This document shows positions 8,063 through 16,654 of a DNA stretch of 35,497 bases, piece by piece. Position 1 is the first letter of the stretch. Every line of letters begins with the position of its first letter. This stretch comes from Chloroflexota bacterium (GTDB taxonomy: Bacteria; Chloroflexota; Dehalococcoidia; Lucifugimonadales; UBA3495). The translations under genes and the position numbers were made by a program. The stretch lies in contig JACZUF010000033.1 of assembly GCA_022573285.1 (NCBI GenBank), positions 1 to 35,497 on the forward strand. The letters run 5' to 3'. The notes beneath the pieces are model-generated. The model had not been told where the DNA came from, searched no databases, and saw only the letters and a program-made list of their open reading frames with translations.

Positions 8063-9079
8063 ATGGCCCCTGGAGGCAGCGACTGGCTCGCCCAGACCCC
8101 TGAAGAGACACTGGAGCCGGAGATTCCCATCTGCGACCCCCATCACCATTTCTGGGTTGCCCGGCCCGAACCGGTGCACTACCAACAGTACCTGTTGCCG
8201 GACCTAGCCGCCGATATCACCAGCGGCCACAACGTGCGCTCGACGGTGTTCATCGAGGTCCGCTGCGAATACCGCAAGGACGGCCCCGACGAGATGAAGC
8301 CCGTGGGCGAGGTCGAGTACGTCCAGACCATCGCCGACGACAGCGCCACGGGCAATCACGGCCCTGCCAAGGCCGCCGCGGCCATCATCGGGCACGCCGA
8401 CCTGAAGCTGGGAGAGGGCGTGCGGCCGGTGTTGGAAGCCATGCAGGCCGCCAGTCCCAACCGCTTCCGGGGCGTGCGCCACTCGGTGGGTTGGGACGAG
8501 AGTCCGGAACTGGCCAACCGCGATATCAAAGGGGTCCTGGGCACCGAGGGCTACCGGGCCGGGGCAAGAGTCATGGCCGGAATGGGCCTGGTCCTGGAGA
8601 ACTCCCTCTACTTCCACCAGCTTTCCGAACTGGCGGATTTCGCCCGGGCCGTGCCGCAACTGACCATCGTCCTGAACCACATCGGCGGCCTGTGCCGGGT
8701 CGGCCCCTACGCCAACCGGGACGACGAAGTCATACCAGAGTGGCGGAAAGGCGTTGAGGAAGTGGCCACGTGCCCCAACATAATCATGAAATTGGGCGGG
8801 GTCGGGCAGCTTCGCTACGGCTTCTATTGGCACGACCGGGAAACCGCCGTCGGGTCCGAGGAACTGGCCCAGGGACTGGGCCCACTCATGGAACACTGTA
8901 TCCAGCAGTTCGGCCCGGACCGCTGCATGTTTGAAAGCAACTTCCCAGTGGACAAGGTCTCCTACTCCTACAACGTGTTGTATAACGCCTTCAAACGGCT
9001 GTCCAAGGGCTATTCGGCCACGGAACGCGCCGCCATGTTCCACGACACCGCCGCCCGCGTTTACAACATCAACGTCTAA
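8063..9079 (+). CDS. Amidohydrolase, TIM-barrel metal-dependent hydrolase (COG3618 type)
   Basis: This 338-residue protein contains ICDPHHHFW near residue 30, the signature of the lactonase/2-pyrone-4,6-dicarboxylate-hydrolase-like branch of the amidohydrolase superfamily. Later barrel landmarks are the RGVRHSVGW strand, VLNHIGG and the C-terminal CMFESNFPVDK, in which the Asp corresponds to the conserved last-strand acid. A GGAGG lies just ahead of the ATG. It heads a three-gene plus-strand operon with an epoxide hydrolase (44 bp gap) and an MDMPI-like protein. Family members hydrolyse lactones or decarboxylate acids; a lactonase role would fit the hydrolytic neighbours but is an inference. 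Confidence 0.9.
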   Translation: MAPGGSDWLAQTPEETLEPEIPICDPHHHFWVARPEPVHYQQYLLPDLAADITSGHNVRSTVFIEVRCEYRKDGPDEMKPVGEVEYVQTIADDSATGNHGPAKAAAAIIGHADLKLGEGVRPVLEAMQAASPNRFRGVRHSVGWDESPELANRDIKGVLGTEGYRAGARVMAGMGLVLENSLYFHQLSELADFARAVPQLTIVLNHIGGLCRVGPYANRDDEVIPEWRKGVEEVATCPNIIMKLGGVGQLRYGFYWHDRETAVGSEELAQGLGPLMEHCIQQFGPDRCMFESNFPVDKVSYSYNVLYNAFKRLSKGYSATERAAMFHDTAARVYNINV

Positions 9080-9123
9080 CCCGATCGATCAACCAAGCCT
9101 GGCCAGAAAGGAGCAAGCCTGCA

Positions 9124-10281
9124 ATGGAAGTGAGACCCTTTACCATCGCCGTCGAGGACAGTGTCCTGGATGACCTGCGCCGACGCCTGGCGGATACCCG
9201 CTGGCCGGACGAGATCCCCAACTCGGGGTGGGACTACGGCAGCAACCTGGCCTACCTGAAGGAACTGGTTGAGTACTGGCGGACGGGGTTCGACTGGCGC
9301 GCCCAAGAGGCCAAGCTCAACGCCTTCAGCCATTTCAAATCCCAGGTGGACGGGCTGGACATCCACTTCATCCACGAGCGAGGCAAAGGCCCCGGCCCCA
9401 TGCCTTTGGTGATCACTCACGGCTGGCCCAGTTGTTTCTTCGAGATGACCAAGATCATCCCCTTATTGGCCGACCCCGCAAGCCACGGTGGAGACCCGGC
9501 GGACTCCTTCGACGTGGTGGCGCCCTCCCTGCCGGGGTTCGGGTTCTCCGATCATTCCAAGGACCGGGGCATGGAGGTCCAGCGGGTGGCCGGCATGTGG
9601 AACAAGCTGATGACCCAGAACCTGGGCTACCCCAGGTTCGCCGCGCAGGGCGGCGACATCGGCGGCGGCGTGACCGCCCGGCTGGGCTTCTCCCATGCCG
9701 ATAGCCTGTACGGCATCCATCTGACCTCCATCACCCGGCCCGCGCCCTACCTGGGCCCCGGCTCCAAGCCCGTTACCCGGGCGGAGCAGGCGCTCATCGA
9801 CCAGCGCGCGCAGTGGTTCGACGACGAGGGCGGCTACAACCATATCCAGGGCACCAAGCCCCAGACCTTGGCCTACGGACTCAACGACTCGCCGGCCGGC
9901 CTGGCGTCATGGATCGTGGAAAAATACCGCACTTGGAGCGACTGCGGCGGCGACGTGGAGAAGCGGTACACCAAGGACGAATTGCTGACCATCATCACCA
10001 TCTATTGGGTGACCCAGACCATCAGCTCGTCCACTCGGATGTACTATGAGAACCAGAAGAACCTGTGGACGATGGAGAAGGACCAGAAGGTGCCCGCGCC
10101 TGCCGGCATGGCCATGTTCCCACAGGAGATTTCCAAACCCCCCAGGGAGTGGGGTGAGCGCTCCTACGACGTGCGGCGGTGGACCGAGATGCCCAGGGGA
10201 GGCCATTTCGCCGCCTTGGAAGAGCCGCAGTTATTGGCCGAAGAAATCCGGGCGTTCTTCCGCCCGTTCAGGAAATCCTGA
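9124..10281 (+). CDS. Epoxide hydrolase (microsomal/EHN-type, alpha/beta fold)
   Basis: This 385-residue protein starts with the epoxide-hydrolase N-terminal lid domain (RPFTIAVEDSVLDDLRRRLADTRWP, in pieces across residues 4-28). The hydrolase core has the HGWP oxyanion motif at His99, the nucleophile Asp178 in GGDIGGG, a YYEN segment carrying a candidate oxirane-activating tyrosine, and catalytic His361 in RGGHFAALEEP. These are the key features of soluble bacterial relatives of microsomal epoxide hydrolase, here without a membrane anchor. It opens an epoxide to a vicinal diol. It sits as the second gene of an operon, 44 bp after the amidohydrolase and 32 bp before the MDMPI-like gene, with AAAGGAG ten bases upstream of the start. 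Confidence 0.93.
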   Translation: MEVRPFTIAVEDSVLDDLRRRLADTRWPDEIPNSGWDYGSNLAYLKELVEYWRTGFDWRAQEAKLNAFSHFKSQVDGLDIHFIHERGKGPGPMPLVITHGWPSCFFEMTKIIPLLADPASHGGDPADSFDVVAPSLPGFGFSDHSKDRGMEVQRVAGMWNKLMTQNLGYPRFAAQGGDIGGGVTARLGFSHADSLYGIHLTSITRPAPYLGPGSKPVTRAEQALIDQRAQWFDDEGGYNHIQGTKPQTLAYGLNDSPAGLASWIVEKYRTWSDCGGDVEKRYTKDELLTIITIYWVTQTISSSTRMYYENQKNLWTMEKDQKVPAPAGMAMFPQEISKPPREWGERSYDVRRWTEMPRGGHFAALEEPQLLAEEIRAFFRPFRKS

Positions 10282-10313
10282 GGGGCTAAGGCGGTCAGAT
10301 AACGGGAGGACGG

Positions 10314-11168
10314 ATGGAATCGTTTGAAGAACGGGCCAAATTATACAAAATCGAATCAGAGCGTTTTCAGGAATATCTGAAGAGCCTTCCTGAGGACGCT
10401 TGGGGCCGTCAGAGCGCCTGCGACGAATGGCGGGTTGAAGACGTGGTGGCCCACCTGGTCGGTAATGCCGAGTTCTACGCCGGAACAGTCACCCGGGGTT
10501 TGCAGGGCGAGTCATCCCCGCCCGAGGGCCGCCCAGAGGCCGGGACCGGGCATCCGTCGCTCAGCGCCGCCGCCCTGGCGAAGTCGTCCATCGCCAACCG
10601 GGAGAGGCTGGGAGACCTGCTGCTTGAGACCTACCTGGAGAAGGACAACCACCTGATAAACCTTCTCACCGGCCTGAGCCCCGAGGACCAGGTGAAGCCC
10701 TGCTACCATCCCGGCAGCATCGTGCCCGCCGGAAATTTCGTGGACCTCCGCTTCAAGGAAGTGGTCCTCCACGAGTGGGATATCCGCTCTGCCACCGAGG
10801 AAAAAGCGACCCTTTCCTCGGCCAGTTTGGCCTCCATGGTCATCTTGATCGAGGAGTCATTCGCGTCCGGCTCGCTCCGCTGGGCTTTTTGGGCCGGTCC
10901 GCCCCTGGACCATCCGGTGCGCTACCGGTTTGAGGTGAAAAGCCCGGTACCGGTGACGGCCGACATCGTGGTGGAGGGAGACAAGTTTCGTTACCAAGAG
11001 GCGCCACAGGGTACGGCGGACGTGACATTTCGCTGTCACACCCACATCTTCGCCTTGCTGATGTACGGGCGAATGCCGGCCTCGGAGGCCATGGCCGCCG
11101 GGCATCTGGCGGTGGAGGGCGACGCCAAGCTGGCTGAGCAGTTCAGCCAATGGTTCAAGGGGATCTAG
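10314..11168 (+). CDS. Maleylpyruvate-isomerase-family (MDMPI/DinB-like) protein with SCP2-like C-terminal half
   Basis: This 284-residue protein has two parts. The N-terminal four-helix bundle carries CDEWRVEDVVAHL (candidate metal ligand His47) and the later EVVLHEWDIR (a Glu-x3-His pair), matching the DinB/MDMPI metal-binding fold. The C-terminal half, ending in GHLAVEGDAKLAEQFSQWF, resembles a sterol-carrier-protein-2-like domain. Family members are described as mycothiol-dependent isomerases or thiol-S-transferases in Actinobacteria. If this is a Chloroflexota genome, which thiol is used is an open question. It is last in the amidohydrolase-epoxide hydrolase operon, where a thiol-dependent enzyme acting on epoxide-derived products is plausible. 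Its TAG shares the CTAG palindrome with the stop of the convergent GNAT gene. Confidence 0.83.
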   Translation: MESFEERAKLYKIESERFQEYLKSLPEDAWGRQSACDEWRVEDVVAHLVGNAEFYAGTVTRGLQGESSPPEGRPEAGTGHPSLSAAALAKSSIANRERLGDLLLETYLEKDNHLINLLTGLSPEDQVKPCYHPGSIVPAGNFVDLRFKEVVLHEWDIRSATEEKATLSSASLASMVILIEESFASGSLRWAFWAGPPLDHPVRYRFEVKSPVPVTADIVVEGDKFRYQEAPQGTADVTFRCHTHIFALLMYGRMPASEAMAAGHLAVEGDAKLAEQFSQWFKGI

Positions 11169-11659
11169 ACCGTCGGGCCCAACCGTTCCAGAGCCTCGCC
11201 GGACAGCCGGTAGGTGGACCATCCGTCCACCCGCTGGGCGCCCAGGTTCTCATAGAAACTGATGGCCGGCTCGTTCCAGTCCAGCACCGACCATTCCATC
11301 CTGGGGTAGCCTCGGGCCTTGGCCAACCCGCCGCCGTAGACCATCAACTCCCGTCCCACGCCGCGGCCCCGCCACTCCGGCAGCACGAAGATGTCTTCCA
11401 GGTACAGGCTGGGACGGCCCGTGAAGGTGGAGTAGTGCTGGCAGAACACGGCAAAGCCAACGGGCTCGGCCTCGTGGTAGGCAATGACCGCCTCCGCGCT
11501 GGGATGGGGGCCGAAAAGCGACTCCTGAAGGTCCTGTTCGGTGGCCACCACAGCATCGGCCAGCCCTTCATGTTCGGCCAACCCCTTGATGAACCGAAGG
11601 ACGAGCGCAACGTCGCCGGGCGTGGCCGGCTCGATACGGATCGGGTTCTGGCGGCTCAT
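11165..11659 (-). CDS. GNAT-family N-acetyltransferase (SSAT/diamine-acetyltransferase-like)
   Basis: This 164-residue protein has the acetyl-CoA binding loop in YLEDIFVLPEWRGRGVGREL and the conserved ending WSVLDWNEPAISFYENLGA, which together are characteristic of spermidine/spermine N-acetyltransferase-like GNAT enzymes. It transfers an acetyl group from acetyl-CoA to an amine; the substrate may be a polyamine or a small-molecule amine. The ATG at 11659 has GGGGAG almost abutting it, which is closer than ideal, but no better start is in frame. It follows the enolase-family gene by 27 bp and is probably co-transcribed. Its stop codon overlaps the stop of the convergent upstream gene by two bases of a CTAG. 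Confidence 0.9.
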   Translation of the reverse strand: MSRQNPIRIEPATPGDVALVLRFIKGLAEHEGLADAVVATEQDLQESLFGPHPSAEAVIAYHEAEPVGFAVFCQHYSTFTGRPSLYLEDIFVLPEWRGRGVGRELMVYGGGLAKARGYPRMEWSVLDWNEPAISFYENLGAQRVDGWSTYRLSGEALERLGPTV

Positions 11660-11686
11660 CTCCCCTATATCCTCTGCTATTGGGCC

Positions 11687-12805
11687 TTAACCGACCCGGT
11701 ACCGGTCCAGAAGTTCCATGTTCAACTCAAAGCCGATGCCCGGCCGGTCAGGCACGGTGACGTACCCGTCTTCGTCGGGCTTCAGCACCGGCTGGAACAT
11801 CTCGGCCCGCAGCGGGTCCACGGCCACCGGGTAGTACTCCAGAAACTCGCCGTGGGGTATGGCCGCCGCCAGAGGCAGTTGCAGTTCCTGGCACCCGTGG
11901 GGGGCGATGGACACACCCCGCTCGGCGGCCAGGTCGGTTATGTCCTTGGCCACGTCGTAGCCGGGAACGATGCCCACGTCCACGTTCAAGATTGAGGCTC
12001 CCTTGTGGTCCAGCAACGTCTTGAAGTGGGCCAGGTGGTAGCCGTTCTCGCCGGTGGCGATCTTGACGCTGGAGGCCTCGGCCAGCTTGCCGTGGCCCTC
12101 GTAGTCGTGGATGGGCAGCGGTTCTTCGAACCAGTAGACGTCGTACTGGGGTAGCTGCCGGGCGAACTCCAGCGAGGTCTCCAAATCCAGGGCGCAATTG
12201 GCGTCGACCAGCAGGGTTGCGTCGTCGCCGATGGCCTTGCGGGCGGCCTCGACCCGGCGCATGTCTCCGGCAACGCCCACATTGGGGTCGCCGATCTTGA
12301 TCTTCACCGCCGACGCGTGCATCTCCTCCACGTTGAAGCGCACCTCTTCCTGCAGTTCCTCCAGCCCCTTGCCCTCGGCGTAATAACCCCCGGCGATGTA
12401 GGTGCGGATGCGTTTTTGCGCCCCGCCCAGCATCTGGTGGATGGACTGGCCCAATGCTTTGCCCTTGATGTCCCAGCAGGCGATGTTGATGGCGGCCAGG
12501 ACCTGGGTGTTTATTCCGCCGATGCCCAGGATCTTGATCAGCTTCTCGCCCAGGTCGTCGGACAGGGAGCGGGTGTCCATGGGGTCCCGGCCCACCACCA
12601 ATGGCCGGAAGTAGTCGACATAACCGGGAAACAGGTTCAAGGGCCGCTCCGCCGCGGTGCCGCCGTTCCAGCCGTAGCCGGTGATGCCCTCGTCGGTGCG
12701 CACGGTCACTTTATGGAGCCGGCCAGGCCCGTAGAAGTGGCCGGCGTTCCAGATGCCCGGCCTCTCCCACTCGAATACTTCGCTGGTGATGTCGGTGATC
12801 TTCAT
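11687..12805 (-). CDS. Mandelate racemase/muconate-lactonizing (enolase superfamily) dehydratase or racemase
   Basis: This 372-residue protein has the full mandelate-racemase-type active site: KIK at residues 168-170, metal ligands Asp201 (LLVDAN), Glu227 (WFEEP) and Glu253 (ATGEN), and the Asp276/His303 dyad (NVDVG and APHG). The N-terminal capping domain includes the usual 20s loop around WNAGHFYGPG, which determines substrate choice. Having both KxK and the His/Asp dyad fits an acid-sugar dehydratase or a racemase/epimerase rather than a cycloisomerase. The ATG at 12805 has only a weak purine stretch upstream. It is the first gene of a two-gene minus-strand operon with the GNAT gene and is divergent from the epimerase at 13101. 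Confidence 0.93.
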   Translation of the reverse strand: MKITDITSEVFEWERPGIWNAGHFYGPGRLHKVTVRTDEGITGYGWNGGTAAERPLNLFPGYVDYFRPLVVGRDPMDTRSLSDDLGEKLIKILGIGGINTQVLAAINIACWDIKGKALGQSIHQMLGGAQKRIRTYIAGGYYAEGKGLEELQEEVRFNVEEMHASAVKIKIGDPNVGVAGDMRRVEAARKAIGDDATLLVDANCALDLETSLEFARQLPQYDVYWFEEPLPIHDYEGHGKLAEASSVKIATGENGYHLAHFKTLLDHKGASILNVDVGIVPGYDVAKDITDLAAERGVSIAPHGCQELQLPLAAAIPHGEFLEYYPVAVDPLRAEMFQPVLKPDEDGYVTVPDRPGIGFELNMELLDRYRVG

Positions 12806-13100
12806 CTGGGGTAAATCGGCCTCGAGTTGAGTTCCGGCGCCGTCGACCCCGACGAATCGGGGGATGGAATCGGGAATTGGCGGCGGCTTACGGCACGTCC
12901 ATCCGGCGTAACCGCCGCATGCCCAGCAACAAAAATACCACGGTTACGGCGGCCACGCCGGTATTATACCCGCCGACACAGTCGGGTTTTGACTTGCGTG
13001 AAAGGGAGCGTTGACTAGCTCTGCCGAGCAGACCATAGTGCTGCAGAGAACAACATCGCATCCGCGGAAAAAGACCGAACCTGACTATGGAGGCGGCTTC

Positions 13101-14081
13101 ATGGCGACACTCGTGACCGGCGGGACGGGATTCGTGGGGGCGAATATCGTTAGAGACCTGGCCCGCAACGGCCACCAGGTCGTCAGCTTCGACATCAACG
13201 GGCCGGACCAATTGCTGGAGAACTTCATCGGCGAGTCTTCCTCTCAGGTGACCTTCGTCCAGGGGGACATCGTTGACCGGGCGTCGGTGGAGCGGTTGGG
13301 CAACGAGCATCAGATTGGAAAGATCGTCCACGCGGCGGTTTACACGGTCAACCGGGAGGCTTTGGAAACCGAACGCAGCCGGGACGTCATCGCCATCAAC
13401 ATCGAAGGAACGGCCAATCTCTTGGAGTTGGCCCGCACTCAGCAGGTGTCCCGGTTCGTCTACGTCAGCTCCGGGGCGGCCTACGGCTCGGCCTTGCCCG
13501 GCGACCAGACCCTGAACGAGGAGACCCCTCCGGCCCCCCAGAACCTGTACGGCATCACCAAATTCGCCAGCGAGATGATCACCCGCCGTTACGGTGAGCT
13601 GCACGGCATCTCCACCGCCAGCGTGCGCCTGAGCACGCCCTACGGTCCCATGGAGCGGGTCACCGGCCACCGGGCTGTGATGTCGGTGTTTTACGACTGG
13701 ACGGGACGGGCGGCGCGGGGGGAGAGCATCACCGCCGAGGACATGGACCAAGGCCGGGACTACACCTACGTCGCGGACATCGCAGACGGCATCCGTACGG
13801 TGCTGGACGCGCCGTCGCTGTCCCATGGGCTCTACAACATCACCGCCGGAACGTGGGTGACCTTCCAAGAGATACTGGACAGCTTGGTTGAGTTGTACCC
13901 GGCCACCCAAGTCGTGACTCCCGCCGCCGCTCCAGCGAAGACAGTAGGCGTCGGCTATTCCCGAGGCCCTCTCTCCGGCCACCGCCTCTTCGACGACCTG
14001 GGATGGACGCCCAAGTACGACTTGAAGGCCGGACTGGCCGACTACATCCAGTGGCGCAAGGACGCCAATTTTCTCGAATGA
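13101..14081 (+). CDS. NAD-dependent epimerase/dehydratase (extended SDR)
   Basis: This 326-residue extended SDR has the N-terminal Rossmann motif TGGTGFVGA, an Asp at the end of strand two (SFDINGP, NAD preference), the catalytic serine in YVSSGAAYGS and the catalytic pair YGITK. The RLSTPYGP strand and the VADIADGI helix follow family order. Members include UDP-sugar 4-epimerases and related dehydratases; the short substrate domain does not specify which. The ATG at 13101 has GGAGG upstream; an in-frame extension to 13011 lacks homology-like sequence and is rejected. It begins a plus-strand run with a VOC gene (118 bp gap) and a frameshifted monooxygenase. Its role in that set is unclear. 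Confidence 0.9.
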   Translation: MATLVTGGTGFVGANIVRDLARNGHQVVSFDINGPDQLLENFIGESSSQVTFVQGDIVDRASVERLGNEHQIGKIVHAAVYTVNREALETERSRDVIAINIEGTANLLELARTQQVSRFVYVSSGAAYGSALPGDQTLNEETPPAPQNLYGITKFASEMITRRYGELHGISTASVRLSTPYGPMERVTGHRAVMSVFYDWTGRAARGESITAEDMDQGRDYTYVADIADGIRTVLDAPSLSHGLYNITAGTWVTFQEILDSLVELYPATQVVTPAAAPAKTVGVGYSRGPLSGHRLFDDLGWTPKYDLKAGLADYIQWRKDANFLE

Positions 14082-14199
14082 CCCGGCCCGGTGGCGCAAA
14101 GGGTTTTTGACAAACTCCCGGCGCCGGAATAGGATTGGCGCCTCAGGCGCAGGCGCCGCTCCACAAATCCGGTATTTCTCTTTAGCGGAGGACCTTATT

Positions 14200-14655
14200 A
14201 TGGAAGCCACGGGCGTTTCTCACATCGCAGTTTGTGTCAGGGACATGGACAAGTCCTTGGCCTTCTACCGGGACATCCTGGGGATGAAGGTGAGTAAGGA
14301 CGAGATTCAAGACACCAGCACCGGCGGACTCACCCACACCTACAAGCACCACCGCAAAACCCGCCGCACGGTCCATATCGGCTGGGGCGAGGGCAAAGAG
14401 CCCTTCTTGGTGATGACCAGCCACCCCGGCGACCGGTCGGACGGCGAGCCCATCAAGCTGGACCAGGTGGGAGTCAGTCACCTCTCCTTCACGGTCAAGG
14501 ACGTGCGCGGACTGGCCGATGAGCTGGTGTCCAAGGGCGTGGAGATTGCCGGTGGCATCGAAGCCTTCGCCGACGCAGAGGGAAATGTCCGGACCTTCTT
14601 CGCCTTCGACCCCGACGGCATACTGGTCCAGTTCGACGGTGGCATCGAAGCCTAG
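14200..14655 (+). CDS. VOC family protein (glyoxalase/extradiol-dioxygenase type)
   Basis: This 151-residue single-unit VOC protein runs from EATGVSHIAVCVRDMDKSL (His in SHIAV as ligand one) through FYRDILGMKVS to VGVSHLSFTVKDVRGLA (ligand His) and FFAFDPDGILVQFDG near the end. In the last motif the usual ligand Glu is replaced by Gln (VQF), so the metal site may be incomplete or different. The ATG at 14200 has GGAGG at good spacing; a longer frame back to 14107 has no conserved content. It is 38 bp ahead of the luciferase-like gene, so the pair is translationally close, as VOC and flavin monooxygenase genes are elsewhere in the window. Confidence 0.87.
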   Translation: MEATGVSHIAVCVRDMDKSLAFYRDILGMKVSKDEIQDTSTGGLTHTYKHHRKTRRTVHIGWGEGKEPFLVMTSHPGDRSDGEPIKLDQVGVSHLSFTVKDVRGLADELVSKGVEIAGGIEAFADAEGNVRTFFAFDPDGILVQFDGGIEA

Positions 14656-14693
14656 CTAAACTTTCCCAACGACGTGCGCCGGAGTTACGTGTC

Positions 14694-15748
14694 ATGGCCA
14701 GCGAGACCGCAGACGGCAGAAAGATTGAGTTCGGCATCTTCGATTGGATCGAACACGACGAGAATTCCCCGGCCCAGGTCTTCGACGACCGGCTGAAACT
14801 GCTGGAGTACGCCGACAAGCAGGATTTTTTCTGCTATCACGTCGCGGAGCACCACACCACGCCCCTGAGTGTCGCTCCCTCCCCCGGTATCTTTCTTTCC
14901 GCCGCCGCCCAGCGCACCTCCCGGATCCGCCTTGGTCCCCTGGTCTATCTGCTGCCCCTCTATAATCCCCTGCGCCTGATTCAGGAGGTCTGCATGCTGG
15001 ACCACCTGAGCCACGGCCGCCTGGAGTTGGGGGTTGGCCGGGGCATCGTCCCCTACGAGGTGGCGCGGTTCGGAGTCGACCCCGAGGACCGGCCGGCCAT
15101 GTTCCAAGAGGCGCTCGAGGTGCTGCTGAAAGGGCTGACCAACGAGACCCTGGACCACCAGGGCCAATTCTACAGCTACAAAGATATCCGCCTGTGGATC
15201 AGGCCCTACCAACAACCTCACCCGCCCATCTGGTACGCCAGCGGCGCAACATCGAAACGGTGCCCTGGATGGCCCGTAACGGCCTCCATACGAGCCACAT
15301 CTTCGACACCAACGCCGCCACCAAAGAGCACTTCGACCTGTACCGGGAGATCTGGGAGAAGCACAAACAAGACCCGGACCGGATCAACAGTGGCGTCACC
15401 GAACCGAAGCAAGGCCAGACCCGCCACATCTACATCGCGCCCACTGACGCCGAGGCCGTGAAAGAGGCCCGGGATGCCTGGACGGCCTGGTTCAACAACA
15501 TCAACTATCTCTGGACCATCGGCAATTCGGACAACCTGGAACGGATGCGGGACTTCGATTCCCTCCACTCAGAAGAGAAGATCATCGCCGGATCGCCTCA
15601 GACGGTGAAAGAGCAGGTCTGGCGGGCCATCGAGGAATCAGGCATCAACTATTTCGTCAGTGTCTTCGCCTGGGGCGACATCCCCCACGAAAAGGCCCTG
15701 CGTTCCATGAAGTATTTCGTGGAAGAGGTCATGTCTGGACCCCCATAA
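14694..15748 (+). pseudogene. Luciferase-like flavin monooxygenase interrupted by a one-base frameshift
   Basis: The first part (14694 to about 15245) reads KIEFGIFDWIEHDE, YHVAEHHTTPL, LGPLVYLLPLYNPLRLIQE and PHPPIWYASG in one frame; the remainder (about 15246 to 15748) continues in another frame as NIETVPWMARNGLHTSH through PQTVKEQVWRAIEESG to the stop. The two halves join exactly as one LLM protein of about 351 residues if a single base is restored near 15243-15247 (for example GGCGGC read as GGCGC). No slippery heptamer is present, so programmed frameshifting is unlikely. Both halves have normal codon use, so the break is either very recent or a sequencing/assembly error. The start ATG follows the VOC gene by 38 bp. 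Without the restored base the product would be truncated after about 185 native residues plus an out-of-frame tail. Confidence 0.85.
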
Positions 15749-15818
15749 ACCGTGAAACGCCGCCCTTTTTCGCGCCCAAACTCCGCCGGTTCTAGGTCCG
15801 GACACGGTCTTGCGGCTG

Positions 15819-16523
15819 TTAGACCTGGGCCCAGCGGGGCACCAGTTCCGCCGCGGCCCGGACCTTGGCTGCGGTCAGCCTGGCGTTGGGCTCGAAAGTC
15901 TCCAAGAGGCCCCAGAACTTCTTCGAGTGGTCCAACCGGCGGCCGTGGCATAGCTCATGGACCAGCACATACCTGGCCATCGGCTCTGATAGAAAGAGCA
16001 GGTTCCGGTTTAGGCTTATGGACTTCTCGGCCGAGCAACTGCCCCACTTGGTCCTCTGCCGCCGGACGGCCGCCCGGCTGAAGGGCAGCGACAATTCCGC
16101 GCTTAACCGGTGCAGCCACGGGACCAACACGTCCTTCGCCCGCTGCTGGAGCCACCGGCTAAGCGCCGCCGCCACCATGACCGGGTCGTCCACCGGGCCG
16201 GTCAGCGAAAGCAGGCGCCCATCTCGCTCTGATAGGGCCACCCGCTTACCTGGGGAAGGGGAATATTCGGTCCGCCAGGTCTCGCCCAGCAATCCGAGGC
16301 AGATGGAGGCGGGTCTTTTTAATTCTTCCACCGGGCGGGTCCGTTCCAGGCTCTTTTTTATCCAGCCCGCCTTGGAACGGAGGATCTCGGGAATCTCCGA
16401 CCGGTCGAACCCAACGGGCACCACTACCTCTAGTCCTGACCAGGACGATACCTTGACGGTCACCTGCCTGGCCCGTTTGCTCTCCCGGACGTTGTAGGCA
16501 GGGATGGTCCAGCCCAGGGTCAT
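15819..16523 (-). CDS. YgjP-like metallopeptidase (DUF45, M48-related gluzincin)
   Basis: This 234-residue protein has the zinc motif HELCH at residues 189-193 followed by a third histidine in RRLDH (His199). That spacing is typical of the YgjP/SprT-like DUF45 family. The preceding TKWGSCSAEKSISLNRNLL stretch is the most conserved part of this family. The N-terminal half is a beta-rich domain (QVTVKVSSWSGLEVVVP). Length matches the usual 230-240. It has no signal peptide, so it is cytoplasmic. The role of this family is poorly known; homologues sit beside restriction or nucleotide-metabolism genes in other genomes. Here it is an isolated gene between convergent and divergent catabolic genes. 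The ATG at 16523 is preceded by AGAGGTG. Confidence 0.9.
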   Translation of the reverse strand: MTLGWTIPAYNVRESKRARQVTVKVSSWSGLEVVVPVGFDRSEIPEILRSKAGWIKKSLERTRPVEELKRPASICLGLLGETWRTEYSPSPGKRVALSERDGRLLSLTGPVDDPVMVAAALSRWLQQRAKDVLVPWLHRLSAELSLPFSRAAVRRQRTKWGSCSAEKSISLNRNLLFLSEPMARYVLVHELCHGRRLDHSKKFWGLLETFEPNARLTAAKVRAAAELVPRWAQV

Positions 16524-16564
16524 CCACCGTCACCTCTGTTTAATAGGCTGTATCGGCCAACAAG

Positions 16565-16597
16565 AAAGTGGCCAATCAACCGATGATCGGCCACTTT
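16565..16597 (-). terminator. Candidate rho-independent terminator of the VOC gene at 16655
   Basis: A nine-base perfect stem (AAAGTGGCC and its complement) with a 15-base loop lies 58 bp past the stop codon of the minus-strand VOC gene. Read on the minus strand, the stem is followed by a T-rich TTTCTTGTT. The T-tract is imperfect, so the call is moderate. Confidence 0.4.
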
Positions 16598-16654
16598 TCG
16601 CGACTTTGATTCACGCCGGCCACTGCGGCCGCGCCGGGACCTAAAGACCTATTC

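Noticed and set aside
12888-14210. 440-codon minus-strand open frame opposite the epimerase
   Set aside because: The plus frame has the SDR motifs TGGTGFVGA and YGITK. The minus frame is compositionally driven.
15235-15255. Programmed -1 ribosomal frameshift in the luciferase-like gene
   Set aside because: There is no X-XXY-YYZ slippery heptamer or clear downstream pseudoknot; simple base loss explains the data better.
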